From Panagrolaimus kolymaensis (lineage: Eukaryota; Nematoda; Chromadorea; Rhabditida; Panagrolaimidae): 64,000 nucleotides of DNA. Shown one piece after another: positions 1 through 12,148 of this stretch (its first letter is position 1; each line of letters begins with the position of its first letter). The stretch is from contig JAJQJQ010000004.1 in assembly GCA_028622995.1 (NCBI GenBank), positions 3,038,001 through 3,102,000 of the forward strand. Reading direction: 5' to 3'. Position numbers and translations under genes: made by a program. Below the pieces are notes generated by a model that had not been told where the DNA came from, ran no database searches, and worked only from the letters and a program-made list of their open reading frames with translations.

Positions 1-311
1 TTTTCTTTTGGCTCTTAATGGCTTACTTTTTTACCCAATGTTTATCATCAATATTATTTAATCTCTCTTTCCTCCCATTATTTGATTGTATCTTTGACTT
101 TTGACGCACGTGTGCATACATACTTTCTTTTTTTGTTTTATCAATAAAAGCTTTATTTTGTACTTTTTGTGCTTTCTTTCATCAATCACATTATTTCTAA
201 CAACTTCTTTTTATTTTTTCACTGTTTGCTTTTTTGTTGTTTGCGTATGTTGTTTCAACAAAAGCATAAAAAAGAATTAGCAGCAATCGTGGCTATTTTA
301 CAAATATTTTC
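1..311. other. Upstream noncoding region of the class C receptor gene
   Basis: AT-rich and pyrimidine-rich DNA with no open frame of note. It presumably holds the promoter of the receptor that starts at 312. An E-box-like CACGTG sits near position 108. I see no clear TATA box or trans-splice acceptor that decides the start. Confidence 0.4.
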
Positions 312-3300
312 ATGTTGACCCTTCGGGTTTTTTACTTTTTACTTTCTGGCCTTGCACATACTGTATCTGAGTCAACAACTATCACAACCGAATCATTTGA
401 TCCTACTACTTCATATTTCACCCATGAAATTTCTCCACCATCGACCACATCAACCTCAATAGGAAGAAAGGTGGTTCTTGCGAGTTTTTATACCATCCAC
501 CAAGCTGGAATAATTCCATGTGATACAATAATTCCAGAAAATATTATTTTATCTATTATTCATCAACATTCAATTTTAACTGCCAATGAAAAGATTTTAT
601 CGAAGCTTGGAGTAAAATTGGTATCAGATTTTGCGGATACTTGTGACGATGCTTCTGTTACCCTCCAAAAAGCCGTTGGAATTATTGGACAATCTCAAGA
701 TTTTTGTGAACGCAAATCTGATCAATCTCATGGTAAACCTGGTGGTGATAACAGTGGAAAAAACAGAAATAACGAAGTTTCACAAACATTGATTGCAGCC
801 ACTGGAGTATTTCGTGGAGAAATTGGTGATAGCATAAATTATCTTCTTCGAGCTTTTTGTTTACCCGTTATTGCTTCTGTTTCATCTTCAGCTGAAATGG
901 ATAATCCCATAACTTATCCATACTTTCTTCGAACTGGAGCATCCGATGTTTATAAAGCTCAAATAATTCTTGATATTTTACAATCACAACAATGGTATCA
1001 TATTTTGGTTATTTCAGATTCATCATCCACGGGTGTAGCATTAACATATCAATTTAAAACTCTCATAGAATATTGTTATGCAAATGATGATATACATTTA
1101 TTTCGACCACCATGTGTGGAAAATTATTTTCAACTATCATTTTTTGATGATTCTAATGAAGGAGAAGTAAGTCCTTGGTTATTAAACTGCTGAAGTTGGA
1201 ATTTTAAAACCTTGTAAACCTAAAAGTTGTTTTGTCCGTTTAGGATTTTACCGACAAAGTTAAGACTGTTTAACTTCTTTCCACAATTTCATTATTCTTT
1301 TAAATCAATCAATACAAACAATTGACTTTTTGAAAAAATTACTGATAAGATTTTTTTCACTGTGCTACTTGAGAAAAAAAAAGTTTTAAGCAAAAAAGCC
1401 TAATCCCTTGCAACTGAAAGAAAGGTTTTATTAGAATAATTTAAAAAAAAAGTATCGCAAGGATTTAAAAATAATAAATTCTTTTTTCCTATAAATAGAA
1501 TTGTATTTTTAGCTTGAAACCGAACGAGAATATCTTAAAAAAGGTCTCAATAATAGCGCTACACGAGTGATTGTAATGTTAATGGAAGATCGAGCAATCG
1601 ATAAAACTTTATTATTTCTTGATACATTGGATTCAAATCCAGGTCGATGGCAATTTATTTTATCAACTAAAGATATTCAAAGCAATACGTTATTAGAATA
1701 TTCATTTGCTGTGGAAGAAAATATTGAAGCATATTTGGAATTTAATGAACTAATTAAAAGTGTTACTTTAAAAAATACTGAAGTAAGCTTTTAGTTAATT
1801 TTCGATGCAACAAGAAGAAAGAATTTTGTTTTAGAATCCATGGGTTCAAGAGCTGATAGAAAATGAAAACCTTTGTTGTTGGAATAATGTTACTTCTTGC
1901 CCTTACAGTATCCAATGTGACGGAAGTGAAAAGATAATAAATGTTCCAGAAAAAGCTAGTCATGAAGCCATACATGTTTATAATGCAATTATGCTTTTGG
2001 CAACTGCAATCAAAAACATCCATGATGAATATTGTAAAAATGAATCAGGAATTTGTGAAAACATAATTAATGAAGCCACAGGTCGAATGCTATTAAATTA
2101 TTTGTTAAATGCCAGCTTTGCGGATGAATATCATCAAAAATTTGAGTTATTTAATCGATCAGCCACGCCTGTTTATAATGTGTTTCAAATGCAAGAAGTA
2201 AGGTTAAACTCTTTTTTTAATTTTCATAATCATTAATTTTTAGGGAAACTGGAAATCTGTTTTAACCCAATATAATCCTTACATTGGCCCTGTTCCATCA
2301 ATATTTAATTTTCCAATCAAAGAAATCCCAGGTTATGATGATATTTTACAAGAAAGTGTTTATTGTCAACCAAATTGTGATAAAACTATTATTGATATGC
2401 GTGGAAGATGTTGTTGGAATTGTCGATCATGTAATTATGGTGAATTTATCAATAATACGCTCATGATGTGTCAAAATTGTTCAATTGAAGAAATGCCAAA
2501 TGAAAATCTCACGGGTTGTATTTTGGAACCTAAACCTCCATTGTTCTATGAACCTACAGCAGAAATGTGGGTTCTCATTGGAGTTTCGATAATTGGAGTT
2601 TTGATTTCAACGATTTTAACTACATATATTTATCTTTTTCGCAAAACTCCCATGGTTATGGCTTCCACTCCAGATTTATGTTATCTTCAATCATTTGCTC
2701 AATCATTGCTTTTTATTATTGCTGGTATGATGCTTCCATCACCAAATATGATAGTATGTGGAACAGTATGGACCATTTCTTCTGTGTTGTTAGTGACGAC
2801 GCATGCAATATTTCTTATAAAAGCTATACGACTTTCAAGGCCAAGATTTTATACTAAATTAATTGCATACGCAAACACTCCAGTCAAATGTTCGTTAATT
2901 ATGTTATTTGTATTCTTCGCAAGCCAGCTACTCATTTGTGTTATTTGGATACTTCTAAGGCCACCAAAACCTTTAAGAAAATTTCATGAAGATATTGTTC
3001 ATTGCAGGTTTGTGACTGAATAACAAAATTTCATCCTTTATAAAAAAAACTACGGTAGCTATTAATGGCAAAGCATTGATAAATTACCAACATTTTTTAT
3101 TCCATCACTTTGGAGTTGACGCCCCAGTTTAACAAGGTTATTTCCGTGTGATCTAAAGGGAATAAACTTTAAAAAATGTCAAAGTTATTTAGGCAATAGT
3201 CAAACAAGTCTCCAAAACACCATTCAACGTCAAAACAAAAAAATTTAACTTTGATTTTCTTATTTCAAAGATCGCAAAAGTATTTTAACTAACATTCTTG

Positions 3301-4033
3301 TCCAAATTTTTTTGATCAAAGCTATGTAAATTTTTACTTCGAGTTTACCATATTTAAAACCAAAAAATTGCCTTTGTATCAGGAGGTTCAAATGACTTTT
3401 GCATACCAAAAATATCGATTTTTTGTTTAATCAAAGCTAAATTTGATGCTACTGATTTATTGATAATAAAAAAAACTGTTGTTTGATAAGCCACCAACCT
3501 CAAAATGCACAGAGTCAAAGTACAAACTCTTTTTCAGTAGTAATAATGAAGTTCAAACTATTGTTTTGATGATTCTTCCATTAGCATTAATTATTGCAAC
3601 ATTTTATTTTCAACGTAATGCAATTAGAAATAAAATTATGTTTCAGGTTTGCAAGTTTTATAAAATTCCATTACTGGTATCAAAATATTTTTAGGTTAGA
3701 CAAGCAAGAATAGGACTTGCAGGAACTCTATGTTTCATTGTAAATTATGGTGTATTGCTGCCATTAATATTCATGGAAGGATCACCCGCATATGTGAGGG
3801 CAACCATTTTAATGTGCATTCCATTTTTAACAGCTTTGGTTTCACTCACAACCATGCATCTTCCAATTGCATATGAATTATTTTTTCGAAAGAAACAAAA
3901 TTCACATGAATATGTTTCACGTGAACGAAGCCGGCAATTTCAAGCTGGTAATTTTGTTTATTATGTTGATGCAATGCTTTTACGAAGAGCGAATCGAACG
4001 AGAACTCAAACAACAGTTAACTCAAATTCATAA
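312..4033 (+). CDS. Class C G protein-coupled receptor, metabotropic glutamate receptor-like
   Basis: Six exons (312-1166, 1513-1782, 1835-2197, 2244-3007, 3538-3646, 3695-4033) encode about 899 residues. A signal peptide (MLTLRVFYFLLSGLAHTVS) leads into a Venus-flytrap ligand-binding domain. The stretch VSSSAEMDNPITYPYFLRT, followed by YKAQIILDIL and WYHILVISDSS, matches the mGluR region that holds the agonist-binding Ser/Thr. Residues around 535-590 form a cysteine-rich NCD3G linker (C..NC, CCWNC, C..C). Seven membrane spans follow from about 604; the loop after TM1 is RKTPMVMASTPDLCYLQ, as in class C receptors. The protein should sit in the plasma membrane and signal through a G protein; the ligand is inferred. 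The transmembrane core is divergent from canonical mGluRs, so it may be an orphan member. Intron 4 (530 bp) is long for this window. Confidence 0.85.
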
Positions 4034-4375
4034 TCTTTTTTTGGAACCTAAAAATTTGTGCAAACTTTAAAATACGGGTTTTTATATAGTTAGAATGAAT
4101 TTATTTTGCTTTTATTAGATATTGTAAAAATCTTGAATAAATGTTTCATAAAGTTAACAATTTTTGATGCTAAAAGACGATGCAACACCTTTATTACCAA
4201 AGGGATATTTTCAATAATAAACGCTAACAACTACAAAATATCCATTGGTAGCATACATTTTAAACTTCCAAATCAAAAACAAAAAATCAAAATAAAATCA
4301 GTTTATTAGTTAATTGCATAAAATATACATACAAAGAAATAAGTTATATATAAACAGTAAAGCTATAATATCAAG
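4034..4375. other. Intergenic region between convergent genes
   Basis: AT-rich spacer between the receptor stop and the stop of the coiled-coil gene on the other strand. It should hold both 3' UTRs and polyadenylation signals. Nothing else is recognisable. Confidence 0.4.
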
Positions 4376-5474
4376 TTAATTATCACCAAAATTGATTTGA
4401 GAGGTCGTTTTTTCAGGAGATTTGGTGGCGAACATACGACGAAATACTTTCATTGGAGTCTTCTTCTTTTTTGGTGCCATAGTGATCAAGTTTTCCAATG
4501 TGATATCACCCAATAATCCAGCTTCTTGAAATTGAACAAAAGCTTCTTGAGGTTTCAAAGCGCCTTGACGAACAGAAAGTATAAGAAAGTTCTTGAGATT
4601 TTCTTTTCGCATCTAAAAATAAGGCATATATTAGCAAAAGCAAAAAAAAAGAAGATAAAAACATACGAGACCAGTTTCTTCACGAAAAATATCAACGATA
4701 TTATTTGAATCATTATGAGGTGCAAAAACAGAGTTTTCTTGAGTGAGTTCGGTATATGTATGAAGACGTTCATTCATTTCTTCGAAGGATTCTTCTAATT
4801 GTGCATTTCGTGTTTCCTAAAAATAATATGGTTAGTAACATTAACAGAATTAGGAGGTGGTCGTTTAAGGTAACATCCTACTTTAAATTGCATGTCATAA
4901 TGACAGAAACAGTTAACAATAATAGTATGGAAAAAGCAAGAGAAAGAAAACTTACAGCTTGTTGCAAACGATGTACGGTATCTTCAAGTTGTTCAGCAAG
5001 ATAAGCTTTTTCTTCCATTAATTCATGAATATTTGACATTGAAGACATAGGAGCAGACGAGCGTGTAATATCATCAGGTTCAGGTAATCCAGAAATGTTA
5101 CGTTTGCTGAGTCCAGTTTGTACATCATCCAGCTTTTGACAAATATCTTTTGCAATCAATGAGAGATGAAGATATAATGTTTCACTTCGATCACTTAAGT
5201 CTTTCACCCCTTCAGCGATGACTTTAGCTTCTCGTTCAGCTACAACAATTGTATCACCATTGTTTCGTAAGACGTTGAGTAAACTGAAGGCGCATCTATC
5301 AAGAGCAAGCTGTTCTCTGAGATCACCAATTTCATTATAGAGCTTTCCAATTTCTTTTTTATGAACATCACGTTGTTCGACGAGGACACTTTTGTAACTT
5401 TCAACATCCTTCAAAGCTCGATCATATTCAAGTTGAAGCGATTCAAGAGGAGTCATCATTTTTTCATCCATCAT
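4376..5474 (-). CDS. Coiled-coil protein of unknown function
   Basis: Three exons (5474-4956, 4816-4667, 4612-4376) encode about 301 residues; all junctions are phase 0. I placed the start at the MMDEKMMTPLESLQ methionine, because the frame upstream is hydrophobic and looks like untranslated sequence. Residues 8-70 (LQLEYDRALKDVESYKSV, then KEIGKLYNEIGDLREQLAL) and about 145-215 (EEKAYLAEQLEDTVHRLQQA, EESFEEMNERLHTYTELTQE) are strongly heptad-like coiled coils. The tail is basic, with PKKKKTPMKVFRRMFATK near the C-terminus. There is no signal peptide or membrane span. I do not recognise the family; a cytoskeletal or scaffold role would be a guess. Confidence 0.7.
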
Positions 5475-8270
5475 AGGCAGGAGAATTGAAAATGAAACGT
5501 AGAAAAGCTGAAAAAGGGATAAGGAGATTGGAATAAATGAACATAAGCAAATTTTCGCGGATGAAAAAAATGACTTTTGCATAAACATTCAGGAAAAAAT
5601 AAATGAAACAATGAAAAGCTAAAAGCAATGAGCAAAGTGATGAAATAAAGATTGTGATGAAAGTTAACGAGCTTGGAACAAAAAATATGGAAGAGAAGAG
5701 CTTCGGGTTCAGAGAGAGAGAAAAGCAAAGATACTGTATAAGTTGTTGCGTGATCCAAAAGGGCAAGAAAAATGGCAAAGAAAAGGTAGCATCAATAAAT
5801 AAAAATGATGACACTTTTTTTTTGTAGTTTTGTTTTATTCGTTTCTTAACGACTATGATTTATTGCTTTTTTCTATCAATTTTGTTGCAGATTGAAACGT
5901 ATTAGTCTGTTTGCATGTTTTATGGTTTAATTTAAGTTATTTGCTTTGAAAGATTTTATTCACAGAAAATATTCATTTATATTTACAAAGTTTGATAACG
6001 GTTGATTATGATTTTTGACTGCTAAGTAGAGACTTGCTCATGATGTTTTTAACATAGATTTCGAAAATCAAAAGGATTCTTGTTAAAATCAGGCTCCAAA
6101 TTTGAAGGTGCCATAGAGGATGAATGCATCCATTAATAACTAAAGAATGTAAAGCTCATTATTTTGTGGCTGAATTTTGCATCAATAGTTTATTATCAGA
6201 AATGTGATTATTATCAAGCTGCATGATTAGTGTAATTTCTTTTCCATGTTAATGAAAGGAAGCCCCTGATAGATCTCGCTTAATTTTTAGCTTTGAGGCT
6301 GGCTGGCTTAAAAACGTTGATAATTTTTTGAACGTTCTGCAAAAGGTTTACTGCCATTTTTTTTGCCTTGAAATATTTTTTTACTAAGCTTTGTCTCCTA
6401 AAAAATCATCCAACCAATTTGCACGAACATAAAAATTGAAAGAAAAAAACATACGTACAACAAACAACATACTGTTTTTGAATGAAAACGGGTCATTTTT
6501 TAAATGTTATGCACAATCTCTAACTTTTTTTCTTTCTTATATTTGCAAAAAGCAAAAATGGAACCTTTTGGAGAAGTATTTTTTCCTTCCTTTCTATTCA
6601 TCTTTTTCGTTAATGCCATCATTGTTATAAGACAGGCAACCAATAAACACTTTAGTGTATGTACATATATGTATGTCACTGACACACATACCAACACATT
6701 GTGTTTTGATTTTATTAAATTAAACTCGTTTTTTTATTCTTCGTCTTATTTAGATTAAGATTTGCGATTTGTACTTTTGCGGCTTTTTAGGCATCATTTT
6801 TATTGAAATTAAAAATTGTTTTTAGTTTGCTCTCTCTCTTCTCTCTCATCGATTAAGAAGAAGAAGAAGACGAATTTTTATTTTATTTTAATTTTTCGCT
6901 CTAAATTTTATCTTTGCGATATATACATACTTAGCTTTTATTTGAATATGCAAGAAACAATTTTTTTGATGTTTGCTGCAATCAATTGGTTGCTTTTCCT
7001 TTCTTATTTTCTTTCGCTAGTTATAAATAATAATTTTTAGTTCCTCACAAAAAAATAAATATGTTATATATTTTTTGAAAGGTATGTTTGAATGTAATAA
7101 AAAATGGAGAAAACAAGTGGTAATAACATGGCAGCGAGACTAGTGACTTTTATTTCGAAATTGCCTTTACCGTATCTAAATTTTTATTTCCTTGATCACA
7201 ACCATCTATTACATTTTTCAAGGTTAGTTTCTCTAAGTTATTTAAAGTTAAAACACTCCGCATTACCGTAAATCATCATTATAAATTAAATTTTTTCCAC
7301 CCTCATTTTTATATTAATAACATAATATTATAAAATAATCACATGGGAATTATAGCCGTCTTTTTAGACCATAATAAAAAAAAATAGACTGCAATTTTTT
7401 TACAGTGTTTTCTTTTTATTTATTTTTTTCTCCGCGAAAAAAAGTTTAATAACAGCTTGCTTTTAAGCCGGAAATTATTATTCTTTCATCCACATCCATT
7501 TTGTCGTCGTCGTCCGACAGGTTGCTTATAAAATTTTTAGAAGTTTTTTTTCTTGTTGTTGGCTTCCGCTTTTTTTTTCACGTTCTTTTTTTTTGTCCCA
7601 GTGTAGTTTGTTTTCGGACATGTGGTTGTATTAATTCTCTTCTTTCTTTTTTGTTGCTTTTATTTGAAAGTGAACGTTGCTTGTAGTGTTACTTTGTAAA
7701 AGTAAGTCAATATTTTCGTTTCATTCAAAAAAGAAAGAGTATAATAGAATTTCTCCTATAAAAATCTGAATTAATTGAATGGAGAGTGGAAAGAAAAAAC
7801 AAGCAGCTTTTTTCAATTATAGTCTCGTGTCCATGTGATAACTTACCCTTTTTTATTTTTTTCTTCAACAAAAAAAGTCATCATTGGAATTTTTCTTTGG
7901 CAAAATTTAAAAAAAAGATGTTTTTAAGAGTTAAAGCAAAAAGGGCGCCATTAAGCTTTCATTTTTTTCTTCACGGGCGAAAAAAATTAAAAAGATTTTT
8001 TGTAAAGCTATTGCACGTCCACCTTGCAACCACCAATCTTTCTTTAGATGCACCCGCACCTTTTTGATTTGGGGCGGCGCTAAAATTTTTTACTGTCTTG
8101 AAAAAAATTTTATTTTCTGTTTGTAAACTTTGTTTTCACAAAGATCTTTTCTATTTAAGCCCCAGCGATGGAATCTATGCATTATCATTGTTGGATAGTT
8201 CCTTAACTTTCATTTGGTTGGATATTCTATTTTATTTATACTGTAAATTATTTTCCCAAACAAAATAAAG
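5475..8270. other. 2.8-kb noncoding interval between divergent genes
   Basis: AT-rich DNA with long T and A runs, an AAG trinucleotide run near 6857 and short low-complexity open frames that look random (Phe/Leu/Lys only). I see no splice-consistent coding exon. It probably carries promoters for the coiled-coil gene (minus) and the Glu/Arg-rich gene (plus). Confidence 0.4.
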
Positions 8271-8834
8271 ATGACTGATGATGAAGAACAAAGACGTCGA
8301 GATGAAGAAGAACTTCGTCGACTTGATGAACAAATAAAATTTGAAGAAGAACGTATTAAACGTGAAATGGAAGAAATTGAACGATTGCGAAAAGAAAATG
8401 AGATTCTTGAAGGTAATATTTTTGATACTTACTTCTTCACAGTCACAAAACTTTTACCCTCTGTTTAATTTCCCCATTTTTTAAGCAGTTCGATTGAATA
8501 ATTTTTGTAATGGATTGGTGCAATAAAATAAATAATAGCTGATTGAATACTCCAAGGTAAGTCTTGTAATTCAAAATATAAAGCTTGGCTTGGAGTATTC
8601 ATGCTTGCTAACTAACATCGGAAAAATATTGCAAAAATTTAACCTTTTTAATATACTACTTACACTTGGGATTACAATATTTTAACTACTTTTTATCAAA
8701 CAATTTCTTGTTTTTCAGAAGCCCGCCGCCGATGTGAAGAAGACGAACGAAAAAGAAGGGAAGATGAAGATCGTCGAAAACGTGAAGAAGAGGAACGTCG
8801 AAGAAGGGAAGAAGAAGAAGCAGGAAAGCGTTAA
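8271..8834 (+). CDS. Small Glu/Arg-rich charged coiled-coil protein
   Basis: Two exons (8271-8412, 8719-8834) encode about 85 residues, joined in phase 1 at Leu-Glu-Glu. The protein is almost wholly charged: MTDDEEQRRRDEEELRRLDE at the start, then FEEERIKREMEEIERLRKEN, and after the splice runs of E, R, K and D (RRRCEEDERKRREDEDRRK). A single long alpha helix or coiled coil is expected. There is no signal peptide. It is unlike random frames nearby because both exons keep the same E/R bias across a clean GT-AG junction. The family is unrecognised; such low-complexity helices occur in many unrelated proteins. The 306-bp intron is long for the window and contains a pre-miRNA-like hairpin. Confidence 0.65.
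8537..8609 (+). ncRNA. Candidate intronic microRNA precursor hairpin
   Basis: The intron of the Glu/Arg-rich gene holds a perfect 13-bp inverted repeat, TGAATACTCCAAG (8544-8556) and CTTGGAGTATTCA (8589-8601). Pairing continues inward, allowing G-U: positions 8558-8562 pair with 8583-8587 and 8564-8566 with 8579-8581, giving about 21 pairs with two mismatches. The terminal loop is about 12 nt. A shorter basal stem (8537-8539 with 8607-8609) follows an internal loop. Size and shape fit a pre-miRNA of about 70 nt on the host strand. I do not recognise either arm as a known miRNA. Confidence 0.4.
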
Positions 8835-9359
8835 AATTATTTTCTTCTCTTTCTCCCTCCTTCATAATTTTGCAATAATCACATTCACGATGGTTCTTAT
8901 ATATTCACCGCTATTTTTTCCCTCCAACCTCTATCACTACCTTCTTCTTCAATTTTTGAAATATCATTTTTGAGCTTTATCAACCTTTTTTTGAGTGCCT
9001 TATTTTCTTTCGATGTTTTTTTACTTTAAATACTTTGCCTTATATTTTTCTTAATATTTTTATCGATAAAATAAAATATATTTAAAATTAAACTTTAACA
9101 TTTTTTTATTATTATTATTAAACATAAATGAAAAACAAAAGAAAGAACAAAATACGTTCATACTTGAATGTGGCTGCTGATGATGCTGCTTTCACATTAT
9201 TATTTTTTGAGATCATAAGAAGAAAATAATAAAATAGGAATAAAAAGCAAACAAAATAAATTTTCGATCGCGAAAAATAAATAAATAAGAGAGACCAAAG
9301 TAGAGACAAAATAATAAGATAGTAGCGAAGCAAAGAAAAATAAATTTTTTTAAAGCTTA
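8835..9359. other. Intergenic region between convergent genes
   Basis: Pyrimidine-rich 3' UTR-like sequence after the Glu/Arg-rich gene, with AATAAA-like signals near 9067, an ATT trinucleotide run near 9105, and the 3' flank of the cystine-knot gene on the other strand. No gene is seen. Confidence 0.4.
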
Positions 9360-12148
9360 TTATGGACGATCGGGAACGAGAAGGCGATTGAATTTTCTTC
9401 GAAGTCGACATTGACAGGTTATTGGAACTTTAACAAAACCTTCAACAAAATCACTTGTACTTCCAGCTATTCGAACTCCAGCTGGACGAAATTCGTATAA
9501 TGTTACACATTCCGAGGTGAATCTGAAATGAGAAAAAAATTATTTGAGAGATGTTTGATCGGAAAAAGTATTTAGTTTGAAACTTTTTTAAAGTGAAAAT
9601 GGAAGGTCCTCCGATAAAAATTTTATTGATGTAAAAGTGGAAAGTTTGATGGAAAAAAAAGAATTTTCTTTTTTGAGACATTCTCTAGAGTAAAAAAATT
9701 TGCTCATCTTTGTAACCAATTTAAAATTTAAGTGGTTCAGCAAAAGAAAGTTTTTGAATTAAAATTTCCATTAACTTATGGCGAAGACTGAGTGGAATTG
9801 TTAAAAGTCATAGACTACCTAGGCTGCTATTAAATTAAAAATGATGTTGTCTTTAAAATTTCGTTTAAAAAGAGTTGTATTTTTTTCCAAACCAAATTAC
9901 TCGTTTGTCTTTTTTGTGTTAAAATTATGAGCAAAAATTACAAAGGCCGAGTCCAAGACATTCATGATGTGTTTTGAAGTTATCGCTAGGGACATTTGGT
10001 AGAGTAATTCACGTTTGATACGCTCAAAAGGTAATGATAAAATACTTACAAAGCATTATCAATGCCATGGCATTCACTTCTTTCACTGTTTTCGCATTCA
10101 ATAAAAGTTGCTCTGAATTTTCTACGATCATCTTGTTGGATTTCAATGCGACTTCCATTTTGTTCTAAAAATATCAAACGTTTTTTTAATATTAAAAATA
10201 ATTTCTTATCAAAATCAGAAAAGAAGAGACAAAAAAGTGAAAGTGTGGTTATTTATTTTTTATTGTTTTTTAATCAAAATAAAATCTTATCACTTTTTTC
10301 TTGGGTTAAAAAAGTGGGTGATTCATTTGCTCACAATTGCCAATTGGCTGATGTTGTGGTTGCTTTTAAAATTAGAGTTAAACATCAAAAACTGTAAGAA
10401 AAAGTCATTACTAGAAAATAAAATTTTTTAACTTTGAGTAATCTGTAAAAATTTCATCGTATTTTCAAAAAGGTGCATCATTTTTTATTTTTTCTAAAGA
10501 AATGCTTCTTATGTCGAAAGTTTTTTTTTTAAATTTAATTTTTTGTGATCGTGTAAATTCCAAAAGCAAAAAATGAGGGAAATAAAAGATGACTGTTTAA
10601 AATATGAGTTCTTTTTTTTAACTCTCTTATCTTTATTTATTTTTTTATTTTTTGTCGAGTAATGTTTGCTTGCTTTATATATTTTTTGTCAAATAAAAAA
10701 TAAAACATTCTTACGGTAATTTCATAAGAATATTAAAAATCCCGAAACAACTAACTTACCATGTCCAAATTGAGGTTGATAATCTGTTTTTATAATTGTT
10801 TGACAAACATGCTCATGTGAAGGCAAAGATTTAAGGGTTTGAGCTGAACGTTTTTGAGCATTCTAAAAGAGTTGACTTGAATAAAATTGAATATTTTAAC
10901 GAATGAATTAAAAAGTGAGAAAGGCTACTCCTCCGGAAGAAGAGTGGGCTTTCTCTGATGATGTTTATGATGTGGATAATTAATAAAGCGTTTCATTAAT
11001 GCTTAAAAAATGAATGCACTTTGGAAAGCAAAGAAATTAAAAATTCAAAAAATGCATTTTTTAAATTTTTTGTTTATTATTATTTTTTGGAATGAAGTAT
11101 CACAAAAAATCTGACGTTTTTGCGTGCGCGACACGACAGTGGTATTGCGTGGGAGATTAGTATATTTATCTAACATCATCATCGCAAATTTTTTAAATAG
11201 TAAAAAACAAAAGACAAAAATAAACTTACAATTGAATCAAATGAAGGATATCGAGGTAAAAATGCTGTTGAAGCAGCTGAATTAAAGCCAAAATCTTCAT
11301 ATTGATCTATTAAAAATGATGGATCATATCTTGTAATCACTAAAAAAATGGAAATATGGGATATGCTTATCCAAAGAAAATTTAATAAAAAGATAAATAT
11401 TTAGGGCATATAAAACATAATAAACAACCATCAAAGTAAAACATTTATTCAAAGAATAAACTAAAAATCATTGTTTGCAAAAACAATCGAAAAAATCTTA
11501 ATTTTTTGCGGTCGTCGTTGTCTATTGTTGTCGAGTTAAGTCAACTTTAATTTAATATTTATTTTTGAGATGAAACCTATCGTCACTTTCTCTCTATCTA
11601 TCTCTTTTTTCTTTTGTTCACTGAACATGAAGGAAGAAGATAAAAACCTAATTATTTATTTATTGGAATTAAAACATTTATATGAACTAATTTAAATGGA
11701 TTAGTTTTTTAAATTGATAATGGCTGCCCTTTATTTTTGTCGCACTTTTTTTTGTTGTTGGTTAAGGAGACTAACAACTAACACTGTGGTTCAATTCTTA
11801 TTAAGGTGGTATGACATAGGAAAACTAGTAATGATACAAGGTTATTATAATTTCTTGAATTATCATAACCTTGCAGGGTGTGATTTGTTTGTAGCTAGCA
11901 AGCACCTAAGATCACAACAAAGTATAAGGAAAAACATGAAAGTTTACTAAAAAGTTTAGAGTGCAAATTTACTTAAAAATAGCTCCACCAACATGAGAAA
12001 AAAAGAAAACAACAATAAGGGGGAATTGTTTATGAAGGTGGGGCCAAAAAGAAAAGGACATGGAAAAAAAACAAAATTTACCATAAACACTTTCGGTGAT
12101 AAACATTTGTGTTGCAACAATAAATGCAGTAGTTAATCTTAAAAGCAT
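9360..12148 (-). CDS. Secreted cystine-knot growth factor, neurotrophin/Spaetzle-like
   Basis: Five exons (12148-12082, 11339-11230, 10862-10760, 10164-10050, 9522-9360) encode about 185 residues. Residues 1-21 (MLLRLTTAFIVATQMFITES) form a signal peptide. A dibasic site, QKR-S at 62-65, separates a short pro-region from a mature C-terminal part of about 120 residues. That part has exactly six cysteines, at 79, 117, 125, 137, 168 and 170. Their spacing (38-8-12-31-2) is close to the NGF family (43-10-12-28-2). The motif CHGID after cysteine 3 and the closing CQC mirror the neurotrophin CxGID and CxC. Spaetzle-type Toll ligands share this knot. Role (inference): extracellular dimeric ligand for a Trk- or Toll-type receptor. 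Introns are long (536-743 bp), unusual here. The knot fold is well supported; receptor class is not. Confidence 0.75.

Noticed and set aside
3340..3420. tRNA B-box-like GGTTCAAAT
   Set aside because: No acceptor stem or anticodon arm could be folded around it; it lies within intron 4 of the receptor.
5464..5814. Hydrophobic minus-strand frames upstream of the coiled-coil gene, possible membrane N-terminus
   Set aside because: They are Phe/Leu/Ser runs from pyrimidine-rich DNA; the natural start MMDEKMMTPL lies downstream and begins the coiled-coil sequence.
11838..11872. AAGGTTAT...ATAACCTT stem of about 15 bp
   Set aside because: The loop is about 5 nt and the stem does not extend, so it does not fit a miRNA; AT-rich chance pairing or a small repeat is enough.
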